Assembly: GCA_026419785.1 (NCBI GenBank)
Contig: JAODTK010005841.1
Location: forward strand, 424,306-488,305
Reading direction: 5' to 3'
Source of the DNA: Sclerodactyla briareus
Lineage: Eukaryota > Echinodermata > Holothuroidea > Dendrochirotida > Sclerodactylidae
DNA: 64,000 nucleotides
The notes under the pieces were generated by a model, which was not told the DNA's origin, made no database searches, and saw only the letters and a list, made by a program, of their open reading frames with translations. Positions 33,799-44,345 of the stretch are shown here, in pieces. Both the position numbers and the translations under genes were made by a program. Positions within the stretch are counted from its first letter, which is position 1, and every line of letters begins with the position of its first letter.

Positions 33799-34512
33799 GG
33801 AGGAGGTCAAGTGGATTCGCAGAAGACACCGTTGACCCGTTCCCGAAAACGCTATGTATAGCCACAACAGCGGAGCGGTAACCCCGGGTCGTGTTCACCT
33901 GTCGCCCTAAGCGGGACAGGTGGACGAGGAAATCGCCACCTCCCCGACAGTGACCGTGGCTGGAGAAACCTGGCGATCCGCACCACTCCTCGGCTACACT
34001 CCCGAGTCGCGAATCATACAGGCGAAGGGTGGAATCTCTCCGCCCCCGGGCCGCCATCGCGGCGGCCTCCTCCAAAAGCCCCAACGCTCGGAAGGAATCC
34101 CTGATACGGGCCACGCAACCAAGCGCAGGGCCTACAGATGCGGGTGGCGCGTTCCCGGACCCGGGAGCACCAGGAGGTCCGGAAAGCATGGGAGAATCCG
34201 CGACTCCCCCGCCACAAACGCCAGGAGCGGCCGGAACCACGCTTGGGTCTTCCAAAACGGCGCTATCAGGAGGACCCGACACGGCTCTCTGCAACCCTTT
34301 CGACCACTCTGTCGACTAGGCTGAGCGGCGAGAAGGCGTACCCGTCGAGAAAGTCCATTCAGGAGCCAGAACGTCGACCGCCAGGCGCCTTTCGGACGGA
34401 ACTCGGTGCAGAAAGGGGCAGCTTTGCGTTGAGAGGCGAGGGCAAACAGGTCCACTCCCGGACGACGGAACGCCTCGAACAACGCCTTCACAACTCCGCG
34501 TGAAGTGACCAC
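33799..34512 (-). pseudogene. DIRS tyrosine recombinase, N-terminal part
   Basis: A minus-strand frame contains LGLLEEAAAMAARGRRDSTL (about 34,090), RLYDSRLGSVAEEWC and VNTTRGYRSAVVAIHSVFG (about 33,890). This matches the SAM-like N-terminal domain of DIRS recombinases ('...a..ia.s.R.sT...Y.srw..F..WC' and 'lsp.TI.gYRsAIa.....'). Upstream, toward 34.5 kb, a frame with PSGSGPVCPRLSTQSCPFLH and WRSTFWLLNGL corresponds to the linker from the RNase H region ('...D.FAt..n.kl..f.s......a...DAf...W'). It has at least two frame shifts. Confidence 0.7.
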
Positions 34513-34928
34513 TCCTTGGGAGCGGAAAGCGCGGCCGCGTTAAGTTCTCGGTTCCTGGCAAGTGGACCGCTGAAGGCGTACTCGTGTAAGCGGCAGGGCT
34601 TCTACTGAGAACAGGTCACTGACCCAAGGACTCCGCGAACGCGTCCAGCCCTGCCGGTTTATGTATGACACGCCGCGGTCTGTCGCGCCGGACCAGTACG
34701 AGACGGCTATCGTCACTCAAGTTGCGTAGTCCAGGGCGAGGAACACAGTCAGCAGGCTACGAGCAAGTTTGTTAGTCCCCCGTGACTCGGTTTCCCCACC
34801 AGTGAGCCGACGCTACTGCGGGGCGTGAGCCCCCAGCCCTCCAGCGAGGGCGTAGACGTTGAGGAGGAAAATGGACGGAGGTGGATCAGATCCTCTGCGT
34901 GACGTTGTCCTTGTTAGCCACCACCGGA
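34513..34928 (-). pseudogene. Probable DIRS RNase H region, decayed
   Basis: Position between RT and recombinase is where DIRS elements carry RNase H. Minus-strand text such as 'TDASLVGWG'-type motifs is not readable in one frame; GC-rich sequence with repeated frame shifts remains. The assignment rests on order and composition, not on clear catalytic residues. Confidence 0.4.
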
Positions 34929-35817
34929 TTATCGGGTCCAGGTGGGGCGGCCACGAAACCGGCCGTCGTCAGATCCCGAGAAGACGGGCGAAAGAAAGGC
35001 CAAGGAGTGATCTGGAGAGACGCTGTACAGCCGGAGATAGGGCACCGGATCACAAGCTCGCCAATAAAGCCACCATTCGCGGCAGGAAGGGACTGCAACC
35101 GAAGGAGCGACACCCGGCTGCAGGGCCCTCACCCTCTCCGGGTCGGGATGGGCAAACCCGTCCGCCAAATCGATCTGAGCACCCAGATAAACGATCTGCT
35201 GAGACTGTCTAGGTCTGACTTTGTCTGACTTGACGAGCCACCTCAGGATCCGCGCCAAGTGCCAGGACCGTGCGGGGGGCGGGGGGGTGTGCTCTTCTGA
35301 ACCTCCGCCGCTGAGCCCCCCACGATAAGCCAGTCGTCGATAAGTGATGATCTGGACCCCCTGACGCAGATGGGCCACCATGCCCCTCGTAACTCGTGGA
35401 ACACACGAGGCGCCGTCGACAACCCAAACGGGAGACTGGTAAACCGGTAGGAGGAGGGCGCGTAGAGGAAATGCAGGAAGAAAGAATCTGACGGGGATAT
35501 GTAAGTAGGCATCCGTCAGATCCACCGATGTCGCCCAGAGGCCCCTCCGCAAGTGCTTGAAGATCAGTGCAGGTCTCATGCGGAAAGTGGGGGCGAATTA
35601 AAAAACGGTTGAGAGGGACGTAGGTTCAGAATGGTCGCCACGAGCTGTCACTGTGGCCGCAGGAAGAAACGTCGCCACGAACCCTGGGATTCCTTCGGGA
35701 GGAGGGGAGTGATAGCCCCCTTAGACAGCAGAGTATAGACTCCCTCGCCAACGCCAACGCCTGCGGAGCGGTTGTGGCAACGAAGTGACCGAAATCGCTC
35801 GGAAGCCCGGATACCAA
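34929..35817 (-). pseudogene. DIRS reverse transcriptase, decayed
   Basis: In minus-strand order: LPSDFGHFVATTAPQALALA (about 35,800), a frame with GFVATFLPAATVTARGDHS (about 35,680), RPALIFKHLRRGLWATSVDL (about 35,575), TDAYLHIPV (about 35,515), in a shifted frame YRFTSLPFGLSTAPRVFHEL (about 35,450), SLIDDWLIVGGSAAEV (about 35,345) and YLGAQIDLADGFAHPDPERV (about 35,190). These are RT motifs A (D-L-x-D-A-Y), B ('LPFGLstAPrvF'), C ('Y.DDWLi', with Ile before DD here) and the post-RT 'fLG..id...g....p..R' block of DIRS1-like RTs. The 216-codon open frame at 34,929-35,579 crosses frames. At least three indels break the protein. Confidence 0.9.
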
Positions 35818-36525
35818 CTGGGTGGTCGCACTAACGGTACTACGTCACGACACGCCTGGGAGGGACGTTCCCTGAACAAGTACCCGGCCTGACGGACGAA
35901 AAGGTCGGGAGAACGCCGTCAACATACGGTCTATGGAGGCACTCCCAGGAAGCCGTCCCCCACTGGAGGAACGTTCCAGGCCCTGTGCCCCCGGCACGGG
36001 TGTACCCCCAGGTAGAGTCAACGGCCTGGTGGGGAGGGGGCTGAGGCCGGAACCGACGCACGGGGGGGCCTGCCCTACCCCGGGTTAGGGGAAAGGGCGA
36101 CGGTAAACTTGACGGCAACGCCGCACATAGTCGTCTCAGAAACGGCGGTTGGTTTAGGGTTAGAAGGGAGGGGGGACTGGGACACTGAGGTGCCCATAGG
36201 GACTGCAGGCGATCCCTGGCAGACCCGGCGGTGACAGGTGGTAAGCTCGTGGCCTTTAACCAAAGAGGCCGTCACCGGCCGTAGGTACCCGGCCCCACGC
36301 AAGGCCTCCCCCCCCCCCCCCCAAAAAAAAAAAAAAACAACTGGCGGGCCCAACCAAGGGGAAGCCAGTAGTGGAGGGGAGAAGAAGAAGGACGGGACGA
36401 AAGGCCCGACGCGCGGAGGACGGGTGGGAGCCGGAGGGGGGGCGGAGGATCCGCACCAAGCGTGGAGTTTGAGCGAACGCAAGCGCTGACGCCGCTGTAA
36501 AGTACGGCCAGGACATCTCATCCTT
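35818..36525 (-). pseudogene. DIRS N-terminal (gag-like/RT leader) region
   Basis: The minus frames start with KDEMSWPYFTAASALAFAQT-like text (about 36,510) and continue Pro/Ser/Arg-rich to 35,840. In one frame RVPTAGDGLF precedes a Trp/Gly-containing stretch that, in DIRS RT leaders, reads 'r...gGRL..f...W......d.wv...v..Gy'. A C14-A15 homopolymer junction at 36,309-36,338 breaks the frames. No zinc knuckle is visible. The assignment rests mostly on position and composition. Confidence 0.45.
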
Positions 36526-39059
36526 GATGCGGGCCGTACGCTTTCTCGATGAATTGTTGTATTCGTATTATTATCGTCTTAAAAAATCTGTAATAAAGCA
36601 AACGAAAAAAACAAAGTTTTGTTAAATCAGGCAAGTACTCAAACTACGTTAAATGAACTAAAACAAGCCAACAATAAGGAAAGTACCGGCTACCGACTTA
36701 GCTATACGCTTGCCATCTTTCCATCATCCTAATCTTTACCTGTGATGTGGCGTTGTAGCCTACTCAGCCGTGTCGGAACAACACCAGCTTGGTGCTGAAT
36801 AATCATAGTCAACGTGCCGTGCATATATGGGGAAATTGCGTTGAGGTTGAAAAAACCGAGTTGGGGTGAAATGTAGTGGCGGGAAAATATTTCGGGGTGA
36901 AGTGTCGCAACCTATTTTTGAACATTACCCGAGTGAGTCGAATTTGGTACACATGTTTGCCCTAGTAAAACTTTCTGGACCGAGGTCGGAAGTGGATATT
37001 ACTGCATGTCCCCGGCATATGTTATTTTTCCGATCTACACAAAACTTCGGTGGATGTGGACTGTGTTGTTAGTCCTAAACAGCATGAAGGTCAAATCAAG
37101 GCACAGGAGGTCAAATTTTGAGCAAAAATTGAGAATGTGGAATACCAGTGGTCCTGAACAACAGGTAGGTCAATTCAAAATCACCGGAGGTCTAATGGAC
37201 ATGATTTAATGTGCTTTCTCTAGATGAGGTCCACAAAGGTAACTTATACGGTTTTGTGACCCTCAATTTTAGAGGGCCAAAATATAAAATAAAATAAAAA
37301 AGAGAAAAATGTTCGTCATTGATTTTGTCACCCTCAAACTTGCTTGGGACCCACACTTTTCAAACACTTGTTGCGCCCTTGCAGATGCAGGGCACACAAA
37401 ATTGCGGTCCAGTGAATAAGAAGGCATACCTTGTTAATATTGGGGCCCTTGTCAACAAGATGGTGATGACGATTACTTACCGGTGTCCATCCACAATCAC
37501 ACTAAACGGTCCGGAATTTGCCTCCCTTAACTCGTAGATTTCAAATGGAAATAATGTTCTCCGCGCGGCCTGTTGTCCCTATGATCTTCCGCCTATGAGC
37601 ACGGAATAACAAATCTGTGGCATTCATACACGTGTGTGTACTAGTATTACAGTGGTTGAAGTCTTGCTGGCTGAGCGAATCAACCAGGGTCCAATTCGAC
37701 ATTTCGGGTTTATTGTCAGATTGTTGTGTATGTGGAATCCATCTTAGCAGGGTGGATTTCAAGAATTACTTCGACGGGGGTTAGGTATTTGGGTTTCATT
37801 TTCATTTCATGTCGCTATATTGCCACAGGCACTTTAATACTCTCGATCGGTATTTCCTCTATTTTCATGATACCACCCTCAAATTCCACGAAAGTTTGAA
37901 TGTTTTTGTTAAAGAATTTTTATTTTCTTTATGAAATTACGATTTATTTAACTAGCGTCCTGGAATATGGACTGTAAGTGGGATATTTTTGCTAGATTAG
38001 CCTGCCCCTAAATGTCGAGATCACAAAGGGTACCCGGTCTCCTGCGCTCTGCTTGACTCTGCTCTATCTGGCAATTGACCGGTTCAGGCAAGGACCCGAA
38101 CATGTGCCTATCTTATCTTATGACCTTCGTGAAACTGCCAATGAAATCGGTTATATCCTAACCGTGGTGCCTGAGATTATTCTCATTATTTAAAATAAAG
38201 AAAATGATTACCACGTATACTATTGAAGTGATGTCCGTTTTGTGTACCTTGAGGGGGTCCAAAAAATACGATTGGGCTGGTGTGTATCTACTATCAGACA
38301 CTTGCCAACCCAGAAATTCTGCAAAATTTATTAACTATTTATTGAACGCAGAATCTGTGAGCAATGTTCGTTTCGTTTCGTTTGTTGTTGTGGTCCTCTC
38401 TTATTTTTTTTCTATATTCCTTTCGCTGACGATACCCTCATGTTTGAGTTCATGACGAAGACCCGTGCACCTGGGGAAGACTTACTGGTTATTTACGACA
38501 TTCACATGAACAACTAGACTACAAACATACTACTGCCCGGAAAAGTTTGTCCGATTACTCAAAGTTGAAGTGCCACCAATACTATAGTATCGTATTGCTG
38601 GTGGCCTTATCCTCAGTATATTACGAGCCGGGGCCAAAGTAGATTCTCGGACAACATGCAGATGGAAGCGCGGAGGGGAATTTTCAATCCGTGCTACTAT
38701 TTTATTGGCTGGTAATCAAATTAATATTTTATAAATGAATGAACGAACGTAAACAGGTTCCAAAAGCACAATCTTCAAATGTCAATATATATCGTCAACC
38801 GTATGTACGATTTTTCCTCGAACTTGCCTTGTTGTGTTACAGACCCAGGGAAGAAGTTACATGGTATTTGTGTTGCGGCAGTGGAGTTACCAAGACATTT
38901 GTCCTGGAGATGTTTCGAGTCAGACGCTTCATAGTGGCATATTAACTGCAGTTCACATCCAAAATGCCATTCATTTCGCTCAACGCAGAAATTTCTTAAA
39001 TGCCTGTTTGAAACTAGACTTGAGGCGTGTATAATCCCGGGCCCCCCGCTTTTGAGCAA
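36526..39059. other. Unassigned DNA with an inverted F3 copy
   Basis: 36,840-37,200 matches the reverse complement of the F3 repeat at 26.4-26.8 kb ('gaatttggtacacatgttt', 'attactgcatgtcc', 'gtcctaaacagcatgaaggtca', 'cacaggaggtcaaatttt'). The rest, including the 94-codon minus frame near 38.8-39.0 kb, is not recognised. Confidence 0.5.
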
Positions 39060-39770
39060 TCATTGGGAAGAAGTACTGTTAGCCACATCCCCTAAGACCC
39101 CCATTTTTTGGTCAGGGCCAAAGGTTAACTTCATCCATCAAGTTTTGTTGTAATTCATGGAAGTTAATAGGCCCATGACTTATGCAAATTTGACCCACGA
39201 TGGCTTTGAAATTAACTTGTGAGGAACGAATGTAGCCCCCATCCACCAAGTTTCGTTCAAATCTGACAAAGTTAGGAAAATCGCATAAATGTCATAAATT
39301 TGACCTCCGATGACCTTGAAATGACCTATGATCAACTATAGTCCCTAACCACCAAGTTTCGTTCAAATCTGACAAAGTTGGGAAAATCGCCTAAATTTCG
39401 CAAATTTGACCTTCGATGACCTTGAAATGACCTATGATCAACTATAGTCCCTAACCACCAAGTTTCGTTCAAATCCGACTAACTTGAAAATTTAAATGTA
39501 AATGTAAATTAGGCAAATTAGCGGTCCCAGCATTGCAGTGATGCCCACTTTCGAACTCATTCGAGATTTTCCCAGGGCGAACATGTGTACCAAGTTTCAG
39601 GTCAATCGGATAAAGCGTTAAAGAGTTATTGCGTTAACGCCTAAAGTGGCCGGCGTCGGCGGGCGGAGCCTGGGGACGGCGGCGGCTACACTGACCCTAA
39701 ACCATAATATTCCCGGATCCCTGACACTTCCAGTGTCGCGGGGATATAATCATACCTGTCAAATGTCCAA
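39060..39770 (+). repeat. F3 repeat copy with internal ~110-bp tandem units
   Basis: The unit 'accaccaagtttcgttcaaatctgaca' (split here into 'caccaagtttcgttcaaatc' and 'tgacaaagtt') with 'tttgacctccgatgacct' and 'tgaaatgacctatgatcaac' recurs about every 110 bp, with two neighbouring units nearly identical (39,300-39,480). The right end 'agttattgcgttaacgccta' plus 'gcggggatataatcat' equals the right end at 26.9 kb. Noncoding. Confidence 0.85.
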
Positions 39771-40139
39771 TTGACAGTACGAAATGTTTTTTCGTGCTGA
39801 ATCGTGGTCACTTGGGTTATGGGAGTGTTTAACCCCCACCCAACTCATCCCCATGGGTTCGCAATCAGTTATTGGTCGGTTTGGTTCTCATTAGTATTCA
39901 CGAAGATTCGGCTTCACGGAGTGTCATTGCCAAATTTAATGTGTCATTTGAGAAGCAAAGTAGACGGTTATTGCTCTCATATTGAGTGCGTAAGTGCATG
40001 TACCTCCTTGTTGTTCCTTATTATATAATGATCCATATTGCGTTCAGTGATGATATAATTATTATTCATGAGTGCAAGGGCAAAATTCTTAAGTGTCGGT
40101 ATTTCCATACCTGATATTAGCATATTCTAACGGTTAGGG

Positions 40140-40318
40140 CAATAATCACTTTTGTCCCTGCTCCGATCCCTTGTGCTGAGCGTCCAGCGAGAAGGCAATA
40201 GGGACCATTTTTAAAGTCTTTGTTGTATGACACCCTACGGGATTTGTAACTCCCGGTCTAACCGGTGGAGGGCCGACGCTCAGTACCAACTGTGCCAACG
40301 ACTCGGGGGAAAAAACAT
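40140..40318 (-). mobile_element. tRNA-derived SINE
   Basis: On the minus strand the head reads 'gttggcacagttggtactga' and 'gcgtcggccctcc', an A box with D-arm-like context, then 'gaccgggagttacaaatccc', a B-box variant, about 45 bases later. A tRNA-unrelated body follows ('ggtccctattgccttctcgc', 'tggacgctcagcacaaggga'). Internal Pol III boxes in this order plus a body mark a tRNA-derived SINE. The B box departs from GGTTCGAATCC. It lies about 330 bp upstream of the epimerase gene start, in reverse orientation. Confidence 0.7.
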
Positions 40319-40645
40319 CCACATGCATTATGCACGGGAGCACAATGTTTCTCCCTTGTGGAAATTGAGTCATACATACTGTGCGGTCACGGCCGACCTT
40401 GCAATATTCAAATAGATATCGGTCGATTTGTCGATACTTCACTGAGGAGGAGGCCTACCACATAAATTTCAGAATTCCATTGTTATTCTTACTACATGAA
40501 CCTTGGATTCATTCATCCTTTTAGATAAAATGCCGAAGAAGACACCGCAAACTGGATGCAGATACCCCCAACTGACTGCGGACTCGTAGTGGACCCCACA
40601 TGCAGACACACGCAAAGGGCACCCGGGGCACGGATCTCGTCAACG

Positions 40646-43600
40646 ATGGCGACTGGTTTGAAACTATATGTTCTGTTTGTGTTTATGAACGCAGCACCCG
40701 TTATTGCGTCCGTCACACTCCAGCTAAAATATAAACAGCACCCTTACCTGTATTTCACAGCAGATGACATCCCTGAATTACAGCAGAAGGCGAAATCGAC
40801 CCACCTCCACATCGCCCAAGAACTCGAAAAAGTCGCAAAGACGATGGTCAACCAGAGACAAAGGTACATGCCTTCAAAGGATTATAGCAAGTTCGGTGGT
40901 GAGTGGAACGAGATTTATGGGAATAACATTGCTCCTCTCGCTTTGTACTGTGTCCTCAACCTCACGATGTCGAAGCGCTGGCGTTTGCCGTGGAGTATTT
41001 AGACACCATGGCTTCGCATCAAGAATGGCAGGTTGTTTCAGCGCCGCTCGACGAAGTTCCAGTTGCACACTCGTTGACAGGATTTGCCACGGCTTTCGAC
41101 TTCCTCTACTCCAAGTTTGGTGCCGATCGCCGAAGACGCTATCTAGCGAGGATACTCAACGAGACCAGGGCCTTTGCCGGTTACGCCAAGTCTAGGCCAT
41201 GGGGGAAATTCTACCTCCAGAACCACGTTGCAACTAACTACGTGGGCGTTCTTCCACGGTTGTCTATAAGCGCGGTCTACTCGGCCAGATGCGAGGAACT
41301 GGATCAGAGAGATAGTTCTTATCCTGGAAAGGAACTTCAAACTGCTCAACCACATTGTTGATGGTTCTTTAGATGAGGGAGTCGCCTACGGTAGCTACAC
41401 CTCCAGATCATTCCTCCAGTACGCATTCTTGATCTGAGACCATTTGCCTCGATCACACCGAAGAACACGTGGTTGCAGAAACCACAGCTGGTTCTATTAT
41501 AACACAGTCTTGCCGAAGTTCCAGCGTACCGTCGGTGTCGGGGACAGTAACAACAACTGGTTTTATGGTCCAGAGAGCCAGTTGGTATTCTTAGATGCCT
41601 ATGTCCTACGCAACGGCTATGGCAATTGGCTCGCCACTGAATCCGTAATCAATCGCAACGATAATACTGCTTTTAGGGCCTCCCGCAGCCAAGATGGTGT
41701 ACGCTACACACTGAGTTTATCTGGTTTAATGCAAGCATTAAGCCCGTACCTCCGATTGAAAACGTAACATTTTGCATACATCACAGATTGGGACTTGTCA
41801 CGTATAACAACCGGATAGGGCATCCGAATGGAACATTTCTCGCTTTTAAATCGGGAGCCCTACACGGCAGAGCTGTATTTGACGTGGTCCAGAGGCGCAT
41901 GTATTCATGGCTCAGAGGTTGGCGCAGCTTCAATCCAGGGCACGAACACCCGGACCAAAACATGTTTGTATTCATGCCGAATGGACATCTCTTCATAACA
42001 GACGCCCTCTATGGGCCCAAGTTTTCCTACATGAATAACGTTCTCTCATTCTCCCCCTCAACCACGAGTAAGTGTAACCAGCGGGGGAGGGGGACAGCTG
42101 GGGGAGTGTAACAAGTGGTGCGACATGGCGGGTACTAATACGCAGACCTCCAAGGGAGAAGTTATATTTTCGGAAGAGAAGCAGGGTATCGTCTTCATGA
42201 GTGGAGATGCAGCCGGTGCTTATGACCCCTCCATGAAGCTCGTATCCGTCTACAGATCTCTCGTTTTGTTAGAATCAGATTTGTTGTGGTCGTCGATCAT
42301 CTGGAGAGGGGGAATCCTTCGTACTGATCGGATCACCGCACACGCCACGAGCAAGCAGCATCTGTCTTCCCGATTATCTACATCGCTCATCCCTGCACGT
42401 TTCTTCATCGACACCACTCTTCTTGTTCAGTGTGTCCCTACAATCCTCAGGGCCACCGGTTTATCTTTTAGCCCCCAGGTGCCTACGACATTACATTCGG
42501 TTCGAAATGATCACCGACACTTCTGGTGTTACTTCTAGAGGTCACAGTCCCCGCGCGTCATCGCAGCGAAACGCATCCCGCGGAGTATTTGAAGAGGAGG
42601 ACACATTTTGTGAATATTACAGTTGAGATGACCGCGGCGACCACGAGAGTTGCGTATGTCTTCGTTGGACCAAAGGTAGATATCCAAGGAGTCCAGTTCA
42701 TGGATGATGGCAAAGAGGGAGGTCATTGTTAGGCGGGAATCCGGCGAATACAATGTGTTCTTAGCCACTCGTCATAAGAACCTAGCCTCCCGCCAGTTTT
42801 ATTTGGGTCATGCGGGGTTCGCAACAGTGAATGCGAACGGGAAGGAAATCGTTTTCATCAGTCCAAGCAGCGGCGGTCGTCCAAGAAGGTGAGGATTCAT
42901 GTAATGCAGAAGTGCTACGGCATCTTGGAGGCCACGACAGTGGTTAACGCAGTCTTCTGTTCCATTTTTTGCGTGGTATTGTTCAAATTGCATACCATCA
43001 CCAAATCTAAAGCTAAGCTGATTGTCACTTTGCTGCTATTGATGTCCTCCATTACCATTAAAACATTAAGAGCCGTACACATCTTCCAGTGTTCCCAATT
43101 AATTCAAAGACTCTCCACGCGACCCCCGTCCAGAACAACCCGGTCCATCGGTAAATCGACCACGGAGCCACCGTCCTGTGATTGTAACGTCGCTGCCTGG
43201 TTCTGGAGCAGAGCTCGGTGGGTGGATGTTTTTTCCAAAATCCAGATGTGGTCGTCTTTCCAGTGTCCCACAGCCAAGGAAGACCTCCGTCATCACTTAG
43301 CACAAACAACTACTTATTGACGGACGTGTGCAGCTGGGATAACAACATCGCTGGCGATTTGCCCGACGAGCCCAATCATAGAGGATGGATAGAGTTCCTC
43401 CCAGAAATGATGAAAAGTCATTACAGCAATGTAGGAGCGTCTGAAATGTTTAGTGATATATTTTTCGGAGACGATGTAAGACCACCTTCCTCAAGCCTTG
43501 ATGTCCCCCCGTTTGTGTTTTTGTTCCTCCTAAGAGAAACCTATTATATCACCCATATACAAAATTACCCTGAGTAGCTTGAAACAACATATTTTGTCCC

Positions 43601-44046
43601 ACGCATCAGCCCTGCCGATCTTATTCTTCACACAGGGTGGCTGGGCGCTGAAGATGAACCTCTTCTCTGAAATTTCCAATCCCGATTAAGACACATTCAC
43701 TTCGTCAGAGATCCTCGTTCTTGGATTGCTAATTTCCTGAGGAATGGTAATAGACTATACACATCTCTGAGAGCAGAGAACATTCTACGATCGCTCGGGA
43801 AGCCATCCCAGCAGCCCTGTGCCCCAGAAGGCCAAGTTCTCCCCGAGTTTCTGAAAATCGGCGCAGCGTGGGGAAAACGCGACCGGAAGGAACCACACGT
43901 GCTACTGGCGATGATCTGGAAGGCCCACACAGAGGCAGTCTTGCGACTTAGAAGAGAGATCAAGGAGGATACCATCATGGTCGTCACGATAGAGGACGTG
44001 TTGGTAGCAGCAGATAATGTGACCAGAGAGATTTACGACTTTATCG
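40646..44046 (+). CDS. DSEL: Dermatan-sulfate epimerase-like protein, exon 1 (frame broken)
   Basis: The family's epimerase converts D-glucuronate to L-iduronate in chondroitin/dermatan chains in the ER-Golgi lumen. The ATG at 40,646 has A at -3 and G at +4 and starts a signal peptide ([20 protein letters not shown]). The mature part opens with [14 protein letters not shown], then [20 protein letters not shown] (about 41,050), YLQNHVATN (41,212), [11 protein letters not shown] (41,378), [13 protein letters not shown] (about 41,560) and GHEHPDQN (41,938). These are the epimerase-domain blocks holding the known catalytic His/Tyr residues. [11 protein letters not shown] block (about 42,600), two hydrophobic segments (about 42,940-43,060), a 5'-[14 protein letters not shown] (43,184) and a 3'-[12 protein letters not shown] (43,698) follow, so the sulfotransferase domain is present. 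About ten small frame shifts occur. It is either recently inactivated or mis-assembled. The DSE-versus-DSEL choice rests on the sulfotransferase domain. Confidence 0.9.
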
Positions 44047-44345
44047 GTGAGTTCCATATTTCATCATTCTGCAATTCAAAATTGAACAATTTTTATTCAC
44101 GAACTTTTCACAGGGGCGGATCTAGTATTGTGTGATTTCCTTATACCCTCCGGGGCAAAAAGCCCGACCCCCCCCCCCCCCCTCAGCGGGGCTCCAGGGT
44201 GAATCGAAGGGCTTCGAAGGCGCCTTCTCGTGATTTGGGGTAATAAAGGGAATAACGACTTTATCAGTGAGTTCCATATTTCTTCATTCAAACATTGAAC
44301 AATTTTTATTCACGATGTTCCATATGGACAGGGGCGGATCTAGTA
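44034..44345 (+). repeat. ~220-bp tandem duplication spanning the splice donor
   Basis: 44,034-44,125 and 44,255-44,347 share 'acgactttatc(g/a)gtgagt', 'tccatatttc(a/t)tcattc', 'attgaacaatttttattcac', and 'caggggcggatctagta'. The second copy has A in place of the last exonic G but keeps the GTGAGT. The 'caggggcggatctag' text resembles a MITE end, so one unit probably holds a C-rich MITE fragment (44,114-44,240). Confidence 0.8.

Larger units (their letters stand above)
32370..36525 (-). mobile_element. DIRS-type tyrosine-recombinase retrotransposon, decayed
   Basis: The body of the element is GC-rich compared with the neighbouring DNA, a clear compositional break at both sides. In minus-strand order it holds an N-terminal Pro/Ser/Arg-rich region (36.5-35.8 kb), an RT (35.8-34.9 kb), a region that should hold RNase H (34.9-34.5 kb), then a tyrosine recombinase in two parts (34.3-33.8 and 33.3-32.65 kb) split by a LINE tail. 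This gene order and the RT motif set are those of DIRS1-like elements. All frames are broken by small indels. The right boundary near 36.5 kb is judged by composition only. Confidence 0.85.

Noticed and set aside
36075-36521. 148-codon minus frame as an independent gene
   Set aside because: It belongs to the GC-rich DIRS body and spans a poly-C/poly-A junction. It is better read as part of the DIRS N-terminal region.
40646-44046. Processed retrocopy of an epimerase gene
   Set aside because: A GT-AG intron with a perfect phase-1 join separates the last exon, there is no poly-A tail, and a signal peptide with a good start context is retained.
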